Shown: positions 53,947-64,000, counted from the stretch's first letter. The stretch is DNA of 64,000 nucleotides from Wyeomyia smithii (GCF_029784165.1 NC_073695.1:146579131-146643130); one strand, 5' to 3'. Program-made: numbers and translations. The notes: generated by a model from the letters alone, not told the origin.

Positions 53947-54980
53947 GTTCGATTGATTTGGAATCGGCATTTTGGCAAATACCGCTAGAAAACGAATCGA
54001 AACAGAAAACTGCATTCACTATCCCACAGAGAGGGCACTTCCAATTCACAGTAGTCCCGTTTGGCCTATCAACGGCCAGTCAGGCGCTCTCCCGGGTGAT
54101 GAGCCACATCTTTATTGATCTCGAGCCCAAAGTATTCGTATATTTGGACGACTTGGTGCTGGCTACCGAAACGTTCCAGGAACACTTAGATCTCCTGCAG
54201 GAGGTCGCACGTAGACTAAAGAGCGCACAACTGACGATCAACGCTGAAAAATCCGTCTTCTGCAGGAAGAGCCTCAAATACTTAGGTTACGTACTGGACG
54301 AGACAGGCTGGCACGTTGACGAAGATAAGGTAGAGGCAATTAGCAAGTTTCCTACTCCAACTACTAAGAAAGAGCTTCAGCGATTTATTGGGATGTGTGG
54401 TTGGTATCGGCGATTCATAAAAAACTTTTCGCAAATCGCATCCCCTCTAACAGAGCTCACCAAGGCCAGGATCAAGTTCCGCTGGACAGAAGAATGCGAG
54501 ACAGCCTTTCAAACCCTTAAGAGTCATCTCATATCTGCTCCGGTTCTAGCAACTCCGGATTATTCAAAACCGTTCGCCCTTGCTTGCGACGCAAGCGACG
54601 TAGCGTTGGGAGGAGTACTCACACAAGATACCGAAGGCCACGAAAGAGTGATCTGCTACTTCTCACAAAAACTTTCATCTTCCGAACGAAAGTACTCAGT
54701 CACACAACGAGAATGTTTGGCAGTGATACGGTCCATCGAAAAGTTCAGGGGATACCTGGAAGGTACGCATTTCACCGTCTACTGCGATCACTCGAGTTTA
54801 GCTTACCTTAAGTCAATGAAAAACCCTACACCTTTGCTAGCAAGATGGATTCTACGCTTAAACGCCTATTCGTTCGATATAAAATATCGCAAAGGAACCT
54901 CGAATGTTGTACCGGATTGTCTAAGTCGAGTGGAAATCGTCAACGCAATCAACACGATACCACGATCCGTGGTACGATAA
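53947..54980 (+). pseudogene. Gypsy-B RT palm and RNase H
   Basis: IDLESAFWQIPL (motif A), FQFTVVPFGLSTASQALSRV (motif B), VFVYLDDLVLATETF (motif C), LKYLGYVLDETGWHVD, LQRFIGMCGWYRRFIKNF, then RNase H FALACDASDVALGGVL, YSVTQRECLAVI and FTVYCDHSSLAYL. All catalytic acids are present; only flanking frameshifts break the polyprotein. Confidence 0.92.
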
Positions 54981-56163
54981 ACTTGTACAGGATACTTTAG
55001 CGAATCCGGATAACTTTCCAGACTTCAAGGTCATTGGAGAACACCTCTACAAAAACTGTACGGTAAAGAATGAAACAGGAGGCAAGCATCATCAATGGAA
55101 AAAGGTAGTTCCTACGCATTTACGGCGAGATATAATGCATCGCAGCCACGACATTCCGACGGCAGCCCACCTAGGAGGAGAACGCACATTAAATCGGATA
55201 CAGCGAGACTACTACTGGCCACGAATGGCGATGGACGTGCGTAAATATGTACAAGCATGCAATGTTTGTAAAGCCAGCAAGGCACCCAATACGACACTAA
55301 CACCAACTTTAGGAAGCCCAAAACCAGCTCAGCTACCGTGGGAACTAATTTCAATAGACTACATTGGACCGATCACCCGCTCCAAAAAGGGAAACACCGT
55401 CCTTCTTGTAATCATCGATTGGGTGACCAAGTTTATCATTACAGAGCCCTTCCGCACGGCAAATGCTCAAAAGATGTCCGATTTTCTAGAGCAGTACGTC
55501 TTTCAACGATTTTCCACCCCAAGAATAATAGTTTCTGACTCAGGCTCACAGTTTTTGTCTCACGTATTCCAGTCATTGCTGAAACGGTATAACATCATAC
55601 ACATGCGAACAGCATTCTACACACCGATGTGCAATGCTGCCGAAAAAACAAATCGAACACTAATTACTTGCGTAGGATCCCTTCTCGACGAAGACCAAAG
55701 AGACTGGGACGTACACATTCAACAAGTTGTTTGCGCAATCAACACGGCCAAACACGAAACCCTTGGTTGTAGTCCTTACTACTGCAATTTTGGTAGAGAT
55801 CATATTTTATTCACTGATCAATATCCGCTGGCCAAACTGAACTCCCTACAAGATCCGACTGAAGCACAAAAGGTGCGTCTTAAGACGATTCAGAATGTCC
55901 AGCAGTTTGTCATTGGCAGAATAAAGGCCGCACACGAAAGCAGCAAAAAAAAGATACGACCTCAGGGCTTCAACGTAGGAGATGTGGTATGGAGGCGCTC
56001 ATTCGAGCTGTCTCAAGCAGCGGAACATCGCCCAAAAAAGCTAGGAGCGAAATTTGTTCCATGCATTGTACGACAAATTCAAGGATGCAACAATTACTTG
56101 CTAGAAGACATAAAGACCTCGAAAACTGGAGTTTATCACTCGAAGGATATTAAAGCAGATTGA
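54981..56163 (+). pseudogene. Gypsy-B integrase
   Basis: After a frame change at ~54975 (DKLVQDTLANPDNFPDFKVI) the zinc-binding H-H-C-C region includes HDIPTAAHLGGERTL and CNVCKASKA. The core shows LISIDYIGPITRSKKG (Asp), RIIVSDSGSQFLSHVF (Asp) and NAAEKTNRTLI (Glu), followed by a C-terminal GFNVGDVVWRRSF domain. The 342-codon frame from 55135 is intact and ends at 56163. No further ORF follows. Confidence 0.92.
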
Positions 56164-56849
56164 TTCTACTTTTTGCCAGCTATGTACGCAGTTATACTGT
56201 CGACCAAGAGCACTCACGCCACTAAAACCGTTGCTTTTGACCGATTAGAGGCCCCATACAATCATAATTGAAACCCTATCGGCAACAGTAATTACCAGAT
56301 CACGACCTCCAGAATGGGTACTTATGCCATTCCTTCTCGGTAAATACATTCGCACGCAAACACTAAATATACTAAGGACTAATCACAAACAACACATGAC
56401 ATGACACTATAAAATAGAAACGTGGCGTAGATCAGAACAATTCTCATTAAAATTTTAATTTGCAATATGTATTTTCTCGGTGCAATTTCTGGCGCCCAAC
56501 TATAATAAATGTACACAGATATTGAAGATGCGATCAACCTAGATTTAAATAGACAGTAGGCTAGAATAAGAAATATTCCGCACAGTTAATTGGCGGTGAT
56601 AACCCTCTTGTATATCTGGCACCAAGAGGTGTAGCAAGAAAATCAGTTACCGTTAGCTAATAAGATATGTTTTGAAACACCGTAAAGTACAGAAGCTGGA
56701 TTATCGATGTCCAAATTGGAGAATATTTAGTCGAGATTACATAGAGTAAAAAATCGATTAGCCTCTTCAACATCTTACGTCAGAACGTAAACAAAATTTT
56801 TGCGGATGTTAGCCTCCGCAAAAATTTCGTGACCACTTGTATAATGTTG
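56164..56849 (+). other. Gypsy-B 3' non-coding region with a second PBS-like site
   Basis: Contains TGGCGCCCAAC at 56490-56500, identical to the primer site at 51369-51379, preceded by GGTGCAATTTC. A perfect 13-bp hairpin (arms 56794-56806 and 56815-56827) lies just upstream of the 3' LTR. No clear polypurine tract adjoins the LTR at 56850. No gene. Confidence 0.7.
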
Positions 56850-57741
56850 TGTTACACTTTGAGATTACGCCGACAAAAATACCGCAACAAATTTTCCCGT
56901 GCACAACATAACGCTTAAGGTTGCTAAGAATGCAGCCAATCTAGAGCCCAAAAGCTCATTCTCTCGCTTGAAAATAATCAAAGCAGCAAATTGCTTCCGC
57001 TCTCGCACCACAAGGGCACTCCTCGGCCGCAAACACGATTGCGAGCAGTCAGTCGCTCAGTATAGTTGATCCAGAGTGGTCGTAGTGTCGTTGGAATCAA
57101 GGCACATTTAGTGAATGCAGCAATCGGAGGTTTACGCAAGCTCGCTACAGAAAGGATCACCGTAAAATTAAACAAATCGACCGCTTAAAGGTAAAAGCAT
57201 GAAAACGGGCAAGCATAATCCCATAAAGACTAATTTGGGCTTCCCATAGAGCTTCATATTGCGACACGACAAACACGTGATCACCAGGAACGATTCCGAC
57301 ATTACGGTGCAAAACGGAATCATCTTGGGGACTTGGACCGAGTCATATGCCAGACAAATCACAGGCTCAACTTGAATCCCTTTTGATCACTTCGGTCACA
57401 GGATCAGCTCGTAGGGCCTGAGCCCAAGCAAATTGTTCGCGCACCCACAAGCACACATAGAAGGCCTTCATAAAGGTACATGTGCTTCACAATGAAGACC
57501 TCATGGAAGCTAAGTTAACAATGTATCGCCTCGATAGAGGGCCTTTTATTTACAGGCCAAAGCGTGGTTCATCAATCCCCACTCATCAACTGAGTCAACT
57601 GCTAGAGGGCGCTGGAAAGGCGACACCTTGGACCACCTCACCAAGTTCCGGCGAGCAAATTCGGTGGCGGTTCTGTCAGCTGGTGAACAGGCGCGAGTCC
57701 TCCCGCCTTGAGGGCTCTGTGTGTGACACTCTAGGACTGTA
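56850..57741 (+). repeat. Gypsy-B 3' LTR, first part
   Basis: Matches 50079-50969 with about a dozen differences; interrupted at 57741 by the RTE-like element. Confidence 0.92.
57724..57741. repeat. 18-bp target duplication of the RTE-like element, left copy
   Basis: TGACACTCTAGGACTGTA, repeated exactly at 62209-62226. Confidence 0.95.
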
Positions 57742-57755
57742 TTGTAATTGTAATT

Positions 57756-58230
57756 CATCGGACCACACCCTGGCAGACAAGCGTCCGCCCATCTACATTT
57801 ACATGCTAGGTGAGGACCTACAAGCCTATCCGTTATCTCAAGATTTTCAGGAGACTTGAGATATGCGCTAGACCGTATAGCGCACCGGTTTCTTCCACTA
57901 GTAGGCGCAGGCTTTCAACCCGTCCCGCTAGTTTCAGATGCATTACTTAGAGGATAGGAGAAGGCAGAAAGTGAAAGGATAGAAGAGATATATTTAATTT
58001 GCTAAAATGGAATGACAAATTGGATAATTTATTATGTTATCAATCATATAAATATATGATTCATGTATTTATATTTATATAGATTGCTAGGTTCATTTAT
58101 ATATTTCAACTTACTTCTTATGCTTATGTTGTTCATCATGGAGTTTTTTTTTCATATATGGACATCATGGAGTTTGCAAGAGAGACATTTTACTCACTTT
58201 GTTTGGATTGTCTGATGCAGGAAGTAGGTG
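57756..58230 (-). other. RTE-like element 3' UTR
   Basis: AT-rich, non-coding, between the last codon and the 3' tail repeats. Confidence 0.6.
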
Positions 58231-59063
58231 TCATTCTGAGTCGCTCGCGTCATCATAACCTTCGAAGTTGCCGTATGAGTCTTCTTCATCAGGAAAGCTG
58301 ACGAAATCGGAATCGTAGTCTCCTTCCATTTGTTCTTTTTTGATTCTCGTTTTCATTCTGTCTGCGAAAGCTCCAAACCTTCCTCTTTCCTCAGCCAGCT
58401 CCCTGAGATAGCTTTCCGAAAGATCGGTGCACTCTATATCGTGTTTCAGACAGGTTTTCCAGTTGTGACAAGGGCGTCCTCGTTTTTGAGGTCCAGGGAT
58501 TTTATAATCTTCAGTCAGCTTCAGTATCTCGCTTTCCCCCATTCTAAGCAGGTGAGCCCAGTAGAGAAGCCGTCCAATTCCATAGGGCGTTCGGCGCTGT
58601 GTCTCGAAGCTGAATATAGACCAAGTACGATCTTTTGTTCCATGTCGCGTAGCCGATCTCGATTGTGCTTTGTTAGTGTTGACACTCTCAAAGCGTACAG
58701 CACAATTGGACTTATCACTGCATGCTAAATCCGGAGTGATGTTTCTCATCTAAGTCGGCAGGTTTTCACGAAGCCCGCTACAGCTTGGTACGCTCGAAGC
58801 GCTTCTAGAGCCCGATTGGACACTGTTTCCCGTCTGTTTAGTGAGCTGGTGATATATGCTCCTAAATATCTCAGCTTGGATACCACTCGCAGCTCAAAGT
58901 TTCCAAAACGTTCACTTCTTGGAGCGTCAAGGTTTTGCGTTCGTGATGGGTCCCGGATCAAAACTTCAGTTTTGGGCAAGGGCCGATGAGGTTGAGTAGT
59001 CTTGGAATCTGTGCAGGGTCTGTAACGATTAATAATATATCGTCTGCGTACACTCGCAGGCAT
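58231..59063 (-). pseudogene. RTE-like ORF: RT thumb and C-terminal domain
   Basis: Around 59063-58990 the frame-shifted reading holds VYADDILLIV (motif C). 58990-58746 reads RVVSKLRYLGAYITSSLN and ALEALRAYQAV. 58749-58231 continues SIFSFETQRRTPYGIGRLLY with WAHLLRMGESEILKL, KRGRPCHNWKTCLKHDIE and an acidic tail (DYDSDFVSFPDEEDSYG). The GRP-W motif is the RTE C-terminal hallmark. Confidence 0.85.
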
Positions 59064-59195
59064 GGTAATTTTATTCGCTGCGTCTGGCCTAGTTGTAATT
59101 CCGGCATCAGTTGTTTTAGTCGTTGGAGTGCTTGGTCAAGAAGGTAGACAAATAATTTTGGTGACAGTGGGCATCCTTGCTTTATTCCTGTTACT

Positions 59196-60533
59196 TTATT
59201 GTGTTTCAGTTCTTTGCCCGAACCACTGGAGCGAGGTACGTTCGGTGAGACATGCGGATACGATTCTGTTTATCAAGTATGGGGGCACGCCCAACCTCGA
59301 TAATGTCTCTGGCATCACGCGTAGATCGATGGTATCGAATGCTTGCCGTAGGTCCAGCGAAACGATATACGTGGTTCTACCTTTGCGCCATCGCTCGTCC
59401 AGCATTTGGCGTACGATGAATATTTGGTCCTCGGCGCTCCTGTTGTTGTGATACGCAAACTGGTAGTTGTCAACGTCTCCAAGATATATTTCAAGCTGTT
59501 CCAGCAGGAATCTGGCGTATATCTTATAAATAACGGAACAGAGGGTGATGCGTCTATACTCGTCTGCGTTTTTGGGTCGAGGGTTTTTGGGAATAGGTAT
59601 TTGGACAGTCTCTAATAGCCGAGGAGGCGCTTCATTTTGTTGCCATATTTGCTTCAAAATTTCATGGATGCGTCGATGTAGACTTTCGGGCCCATATCTC
59701 AGTAACTCCGGGCGTACCGCGTCCACACCCGTAGCTGTGCCGTTACGTAGGGTCAAGCTGAGGCGTTCTACGTCATGCCACGTTGGGCCTGAGTTAATTG
59801 GTGGTGGAGTCGGCTCTGGAAGCAATACCACTTCCGCTTGACTTGCGCTGGATTGTAGTTTCTCCTCCCACCTTTGGATTGGGATATACGTTGATGCACC
59901 TTGCGTGATTTTGCGGCGATGACGTTTTAAGTAACGAAATGTTAAACGGAGTCTTTCTAAAACTGGAAAGTTTTCTATGTTTTCGAAGAACAACTTAACT
60001 TTCTCTTCCTGGTGGTTTTCGTACGCTTTGCTTTTCCTTTTTCGTGCATCTCGGTACTTTCTTTTGAGTTCTGCATCGTTTCTGTTCGCTAGCAGCTCAC
60101 GTTGAACCTTTTCAACGTCGCGACCGCATTTCCTTCTTCTGGGAGTTGATGGGGACGTGGATCCATTCAGCGTGGTTGACGCAGTGTCTAATATGGCAGT
60201 TATGATAGACTGGATAAACTGGTTTGTGCTGCCTACAGTGCCGTCATTTTGGATATCTAATTTCCTGGTAAGTACTTTAGAGTAGCGTTCTTCTGCTGCA
60301 GGATCGGTTGTCAGAAGAGAGACTCGGTAGTTCGGTTGTCCAATTTTTCCGGCCCTTCCATCCTTGGTGTTAACGTTGAATTCGCTTTCTGTGGCACGGG
60401 GGGTTTCCGTTCTTGCATTCGGTTGACGATGACGTACCGTCAGTAGCAGCATGCGGTGGTCAGAGAACCCTGCTGTTCCTTCCACCGCTTTGCACTTTGG
60501 CCGCTGGAAACGAGGTATGATTGGCATAACCAC
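59196..60533 (-). pseudogene. RTE-like ORF: endonuclease end, linker and RT
   Basis: The frame opens in the last endonuclease motif (FSDHRMLLLTVRHRQ, catalytic Asp-His). It crosses a basic linker (RKYRDARKRKSKAYENHQEE) and enters the RT: TATGVDAVRPELLRYG, VQIPIPKNPRPKNADEYRRI, YQFAYHNNRSAEDQIFIVRQ and IVSLDLRQAFDTIDL (motif A). A frameshift at ~59200 leads towards the YADD region. Uninterrupted over 445 codons. Confidence 0.9.
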
Positions 60534-60539
60534 ATGATC

Positions 60540-60914
60540 GATCTGTGATTGGTTTGTGCCTCGACTCCATGTGCGCAGGACACTATGACATGGCCCAAAC
60601 GAACTGCAAAGTTTATAGTTGTAGGCCTGGAGGATGTCTTGAGTCCATCCCCGTTCGCGTTACTCCAGGGATGATACAAGAGTTTTCCGACATTTGGTCG
60701 TTCAGCTGGTAGCAGGTCACGATCGGAGGAATTCGTGTATTACACTGTATTCGGGGTCAGCTTGTCCTCTTGACGATCTCGCGTAAACAGAGATTATTAT
60801 AAGTTGTTCACCAAAAATTGGTAGAAAAATGGCGCATGAGCTGTCAGATATCCGTTGGAATTTGTATCTTGGCACCAAATCTCGTTGAATCGCGATAGCT
60901 GTTCCTCCGCCCAT
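60540..60914 (-). pseudogene. RTE-like ORF: endonuclease central part
   Basis: 60914-60717 reads MGGGTAIAIQRDLVPRYKF and EQLIIISVYARSSRGQADPE, the middle strands of an AP endonuclease. The following ~180 bp is frame-broken; decayed GDFN-type sequence is expected there but is not clear. Confidence 0.7.
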
Positions 60915-60942
60915 TCTGTTGTTGTTGCCTGGCTTGTTGACA

Positions 60943-61788
60943 TTACCACAGGTACGATGTGGTTCTAATTGTGCAGGTCGCTAATCGCGTTCCCTGTAAA
61001 TTTGCTATCGCAAATCTGTTATCACGCAGAGTCTGATCAACTAGCTCCCTGTCGCTTTCTTGAGAGCATCCGGAGACGTTCCAAGTCGCTATCGTGATGG
61101 TTTCCGACACATCAACTGCACATGCTGTTGTGCTCTGAATGTCACTATGTTGTGTCACTTCGTGTGTGTCTGTTGCTGCTGGCCCTCGGCGTTCGGTTAG
61201 TAGATGGTGGATTGGAAAAGGGTTCTGCGTAGGAGGTGAAAAACCGGGTGTTGGGTTATGGCGACGTTTGACTCTCGGAGGTTCGTCGTTTTCAATCAAT
61301 CTTATTACGCTGTCGCAATGATTGTAAGCACCGTATTCGTTGGATCTGTGAACTATGCTCAGGTCTTGTTGGTTTCGCACTCCGGGTTCTCCTATTGTTG
61401 TCATGCTTGCGTTTTCTGAGTACACTCTAATATTATACTCGAAAATGGCAGCCACCGCTCTGATACTCTCTTCTCCGCCCCAGAATCCAGGTGTTGCGAG
61501 GTTGCGCATGTAGTGTTCGATGAGTTGGGCTGCTCACATGGTGCCGTGTAGTTCTGGAAATATCACTTGGGCTTGTGCCGTCAGTTGCTCTTCGAGTTCC
61601 CCTGCCTTCGAGCGATAATATTCTACAACTAGTGCTCGGAGACTGCGGGCGTGAAAGTTGTTGAGCTCTGTTGCCGGGAGTGATTGCCATATTTGGTGTG
61701 CTAGCGATGAGAACAGGCAGTTTCCATCGCCAGGGATTGTGCAGACCACCAGCGTTCCTTCTCGCACATTAACCATTTGTGTTTCCAT
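60943..61788 (-). pseudogene. RTE-like ORF N-terminus: OTU-like protease fused to endonuclease start
   Basis: 61788-61534 reads TLVVCTIPGDGNCLFSSLAH, the Asp-Gly-Asn-Cys active-site motif of OTU cysteine proteases. After a frameshift at ~61535, 61509-60943 gives TPGFWGGEESIRAVAAIFEY and SNEYGAYNHCDSVIRLI (WGG and catalytic His region of OTU). A Pro-rich linker follows, then ITIATWNVSGCSQESDREL, the first strand of the AP endonuclease; the usual Glu of LQE-T reads Gly (LQGTRL). OTU domains remove ubiquitin in cells; the role in a retrotransposon is unknown to me. METQMVNVREGTL is the most plausible start. Confidence 0.82.
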
Positions 61789-62208
61789 TTCGTTTCATCT
61801 CTGTTAGCTATTATTGTTTCGCTTCTAGCTACTAACTTAGAATACCTGTGAAAGGTTTAGTAAAGTTAAAAATTAAGAAGGTTATATTGGAAACTGTTGA
61901 GTATGACATGTCGTACGGTCTCGCCCTCCGGATGTCCCGGTTGACAACCCGACCACACACTCACGCTCATCTTTTTAGCGCCAGCCGGGGGGGACTTGGT
62001 CCAGTACCCATTGCCTTCCTTATCTCTATTCCTCTCACCTTTTCGCAACATTGTGATAAAATGGGCGGAATATATTTTAATATGAGATAATTATTGCAGA
62101 CGACTTTCACTTGTGAAAGATCGACAGGTAATCGGTGGGAGACCACCTGGCTCCTCATAGCATCATGCTTAGAGGCGGGCCGGAAGAGTTGATGAGCTTC
62201 CCCCCCCA
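61789..62208 (-). promoter_or_regulatory. RTE-like element 5' leader
   Basis: About 420 bp from the 5' end, which starts with a run of eight G on the minus strand, to the OTU start codon. Presumed internal promoter; no motif assigned. Confidence 0.4.
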
Positions 62209-62624
62209 TGACACTCTAGGACTGTAGAGCACAAACTGCTGATGCGGCAGCGCAGTGGTGCGAGGTAGTGCCACCGGCGGCAAAGCCTGCCGGCGCGATC
62301 GTGCATGGCGCGACAGCAAATCGACGGTAGCGGACAGCGTGCGGCAGATGCAGCATCACGGGGCCCCCAACGATCGTTTGAGTCAGCTAAAGTTGTCAGA
62401 TTATACTTCACTACTGTATGTATAACCAATAGATTTAAGTACACAATGATCCTAGTGTTTATTTCTTAAGACGCCCACTCCCGTTAAGTTTATCTTGAGT
62501 TGCGTTTCGTTCGATCTTATATTAACAAAGAGTCCTTAGTGTTTAGTGCGTGTTGCGCTTGATTGCGAACTCCATTCGTATCGAGACGAACGATTTCTCC
62601 CAGACAGAGAGGGAAATTGGAACA
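62209..62624 (+). repeat. Target duplication (62209-62226) and Gypsy-B 3' LTR, second part
   Basis: 62227-62624 matches 50970-51367 (GAGCACAAACTGCTGATGCG ... GGAAATTGGAACA). Confidence 0.92.
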
Positions 62625-63292
62625 ATTGGCCACAGCAGAATGGAGAGGTGGCAAGACAGAATAGATCTATCCTCAAGCGTCTGAGGATTGCACAGGAATT
62701 GTGGAATGACTGGAGAAATACTCTAAGTTAGTAGTTGCTTGTATATCACTCTACAAATCATCCCACAACAGGGAAAGCACCTTCTGAATTGATGTTCGGC
62801 CAGCGTATACGGTGTAAATTACCGTCAATCCCTTCCATACCGACAGCGGACGAAGCGGTACGAGACAGAGATAAGCTGCAGAAAGAAACAGGAAAGGAAT
62901 ATTCGGGTGCTAAACGGAAGGCTCATCCAAGTAAGATCACAGTGGGAGATCTTGTCCTGGTTAAACGTATGAAAAAGAATAATAAACTAGAAGCAGACTT
63001 TTTGAACGAAAACTTTTTTGTAAAGCGTAAAGATGGAGCAGACTGCACAGTCCAATCGAAGTTGACTGGAAAGGAGTACCGACGTAATGTTGCACATTTA
63101 AAGCGGCTGCCTCAGAACTGTGAGCCGGGAACTGTGGGAGGAAATCGAGAGCAACGTTCGGATGAAGTAGATAATGCACCAGAACCGGATGAGGGCAACC
63201 CTTCGAAAATATTCCAAGACAATCAGTCCTCACCGTCACGAAAGAGGATTTGTCGAGAGCCACGCCGATTCCAGGACTACGTATCATTTTAA
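62625..63292 (+). pseudogene. Gypsy-A integrase C-terminus
   Basis: Resumes WPQQNGEVARQNRSILKRLR, with the catalytic Glu (NGEV) of the DDE core, IAQELWNDWRNTL, then after a TAG at ~62731 LVYHSTNHPTTGKAPSELMF and a chromatin-binding-like tail HPSKITVGDLVLVKRMKKNN, YRRNVAHLKRLP. It ends at 63292, 21 bp before the 3' LTR. Integrase inserts element cDNA. Confidence 0.9.
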
Positions 63293-63313
63293 TCAAATAA
63301 CCTAAGGGGGGGT
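63293..63313 (+). other. Gypsy-A polypurine tract
   Basis: CCTAAGGGGGGGT immediately before the 3' LTR primes plus-strand DNA synthesis by family rule. Confidence 0.8.
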
Positions 63314-63493
63314 TGTAGGGTTTAACCCTTTCGGTTATTTCACCCTCGTCAGCGGATAGAAAAACTGGGAACACGGAGACTGGGGAAGGCAGAAATGATG
63401 AAGGAGGGATTTTGATATGTTGACAAATAAAGAAGCTAGAAGATTAAAATCGAAAGACTAAGTTTAATTTGGAGAATATTAGCAAACACTACA
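63314..63493 (+). repeat. Gypsy-A 3' LTR, 180 bp
   Basis: Same length as 41175-41354 with about five substitutions; followed by GACAC, near-identical to GATAC before the 5' LTR. Confidence 0.93.
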
Positions 63494-63963
63494 GACACAA
63501 ACAAACATTTTGCCAACGCCAGCTAGTGACGGTCTTCAACGGTCTTGAAAAAGAAATACATAGTGGAATTGGTAATCCGCAATAGCAACGACCGGTACGA
63601 AAATCGCCATCCAGAATAGCAACGGCCAGTATTGTGAGAATAGCAACTCTATTGGCAACCCACCGGCTGCTGATATCTGTAACGAGAGTTTACGTGATTG
63701 TGAGCAGCCTTTCTGAGCTCCGTACTCGTAGTCGTGAATGGACTGGGAGGAGTCATAGCACCAGTTATTAATGGTAACCCAATTTGTATTACATCTTTTT
63801 TGTTAGACAAAACTCTACTTTCTTCTCCTATTCTATAATATGAGGCTTTAGGTTAAGTAAACAGGATAAAGAAATTTTAAATTAAATCTGAGAATATTGA
63901 AATAGCCTTCCCTAAAGAAGCTCTATATTTATGTTAACTACTATAACGGGCGTTAAGCAGCAT
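63494..63963. other. No gene seen
   Basis: Flank of Gypsy-A. The phrase AATAGCAACGACCGGT near 63590 and related CAACGGCCAGT/CAACCCACCGG words form a loose short repeat and echo GATAGCAACGACCGGTGTG in the Harbinger-like MITE (~16875-16890). No coding signal. Confidence 0.4.
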
Positions 63964-64000
63964 TATATATACATGTTATATATATATATATATATATATA
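63964..64000. repeat. TA microsatellite at the window edge
   Basis: TATATATACATG followed by an uninterrupted (TA)n run that leaves the window. Confidence 0.9.

Larger units (their letters stand above)
57742..62208 (-). mobile_element. RTE-clade-like non-LTR retrotransposon with OTU domain, 4467 bp
   Basis: Minus-strand order: G-rich 5' end (62208), leader, OTU-like cysteine protease, AP endonuclease, RT, RTE-type C-terminal domain, short TTACAA repeats at the 3' end (57742-57755). Exact 18-bp target duplications. No RNase H or gag-like ORF1. The RT and the C-terminal RLLYWAHLLRM and GRPCHNW motifs are RTE-like. Several frameshifts make it inactive. Confidence 0.88.
50079..62624 (+). mobile_element. 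Ty3/Gypsy retrotransposon B, nested in Gypsy-A
   Basis: Long LTRs (1289 bp 5'; ~1290 bp 3' after subtracting the RTE insert). PBS TGGCGCCCAAC sits one base after the 5' LTR. Plus-strand gag, protease, RT-RNase H and integrase; no envelope. The 5' and 3' LTRs differ at roughly 20 positions by eye. Frameshifts at ~53945 and ~54975 and near the gag start disable it. Confidence 0.92.
50075..62628. repeat. 4-bp target duplication of Gypsy-B
   Basis: ATTG at 50075-50078 and 62625-62628. Removing Gypsy-B and one copy rebuilds the integrase codons for IPHWPQQNGEV. Confidence 0.92.
41175..63493 (+). mobile_element. Ty3/Gypsy retrotransposon A, expanded to 22 kb by nested insertions
   Basis: 180-bp LTRs at 41175-41354 and 63314-63493, flanked by GATAC/GACAC (5 bp, one mismatch). 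PBS-like GGCGACGAGG follows the 5' LTR; the polypurine tract AAGGGGGGG precedes the 3' LTR. Internal plus-strand order: gag, protease, RT, RNase H, integrase (Gypsy order), no envelope. Inserts: pogo (41813-46562), SINE (48953-49161), a 59-bp insert (49282-49340), Gypsy-B (50079-62624). Without inserts it would be ~4.8 kb. Several stops and frameshifts make it inactive. Confidence 0.92.

Overview
This is eukaryotic, almost certainly mosquito, DNA (a culicine such as Aedes is my best guess). The evidence is the set of repeat families: I-, LOA-, Jockey- and RTE-clade non-LTR retrotransposons, Copia and Ty3/Gypsy LTR elements, a pogo-type transposon, a tRNA-derived SINE with a TTTGCTTTG-type tail, Helitrons ending in CTAG, and many short inverted-repeat elements. 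The assignment is inference from family character, not a database match. Nearly the whole window is transposable elements inserted into each other. I see no intact host gene, rRNA, tRNA or CRISPR. The only host-derived coding sequence is a broken ZIP9-like (SLC39A9-type) zinc transporter exon on the minus strand, cut in two.

Left block (1-12.8 kb). A Helitron/minisatellite block occupies 1-2086. The ZIP9-like pseudogene exon follows (2268-2499 and 12694-12818). It is split by a complete I-clade retrotransposon (2500-12677, minus strand) flanked by a perfect 16-bp target duplication. That element is split, next to its reverse-transcriptase YADD codons, by a 4.2-kb inverted-repeat element (4245-8477, 7-bp duplication). 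The 4.2-kb element carries a 738-bp foldback (4355-5092) and a Helitron fragment (5856-8193), which is itself split by a hAT-like MITE (6898-7800, 8-bp duplication). Nesting is four deep.

Middle block (12.8-31.5 kb). This part is mostly non-coding. It holds a large imperfect palindrome (15.9-19.5 kb) with a Harbinger-like MITE in its spacer and a TA-flanked MITE in one arm; both have empty-site copies in the window. Helitron helicase remnants lie at 20.6-22.6 kb, a decayed Copia element at 22861-27106 (minus), a strong 69-nt hairpin at 27.3 kb, and a second Helitron/minisatellite block (27836-30132) that is an inverted copy of the block at the left edge.

Right block (31.5-64 kb). A 5'-truncated LOA-clade element (31569-38601, 10-bp duplication) contains a Jockey-clade element (35204-38499). 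Next come two related MITEs and a CA-rich array. Then a Ty3/Gypsy element spans 41175-63493 because it has been interrupted repeatedly: by a pogo transposon (41813-46562, itself containing a non-LTR element), a SINE (48953-49161), a 59-bp retro-insertion (49282-49340) and a second Ty3/Gypsy element (50079-62624). The 3' LTR of the second element is split by an RTE-clade element that also encodes an OTU-protease-like domain (57742-62208). In most cases removing the insert with one target copy restores the interrupted reading frame or repeat, so the order of insertion can be read directly from the sequence.
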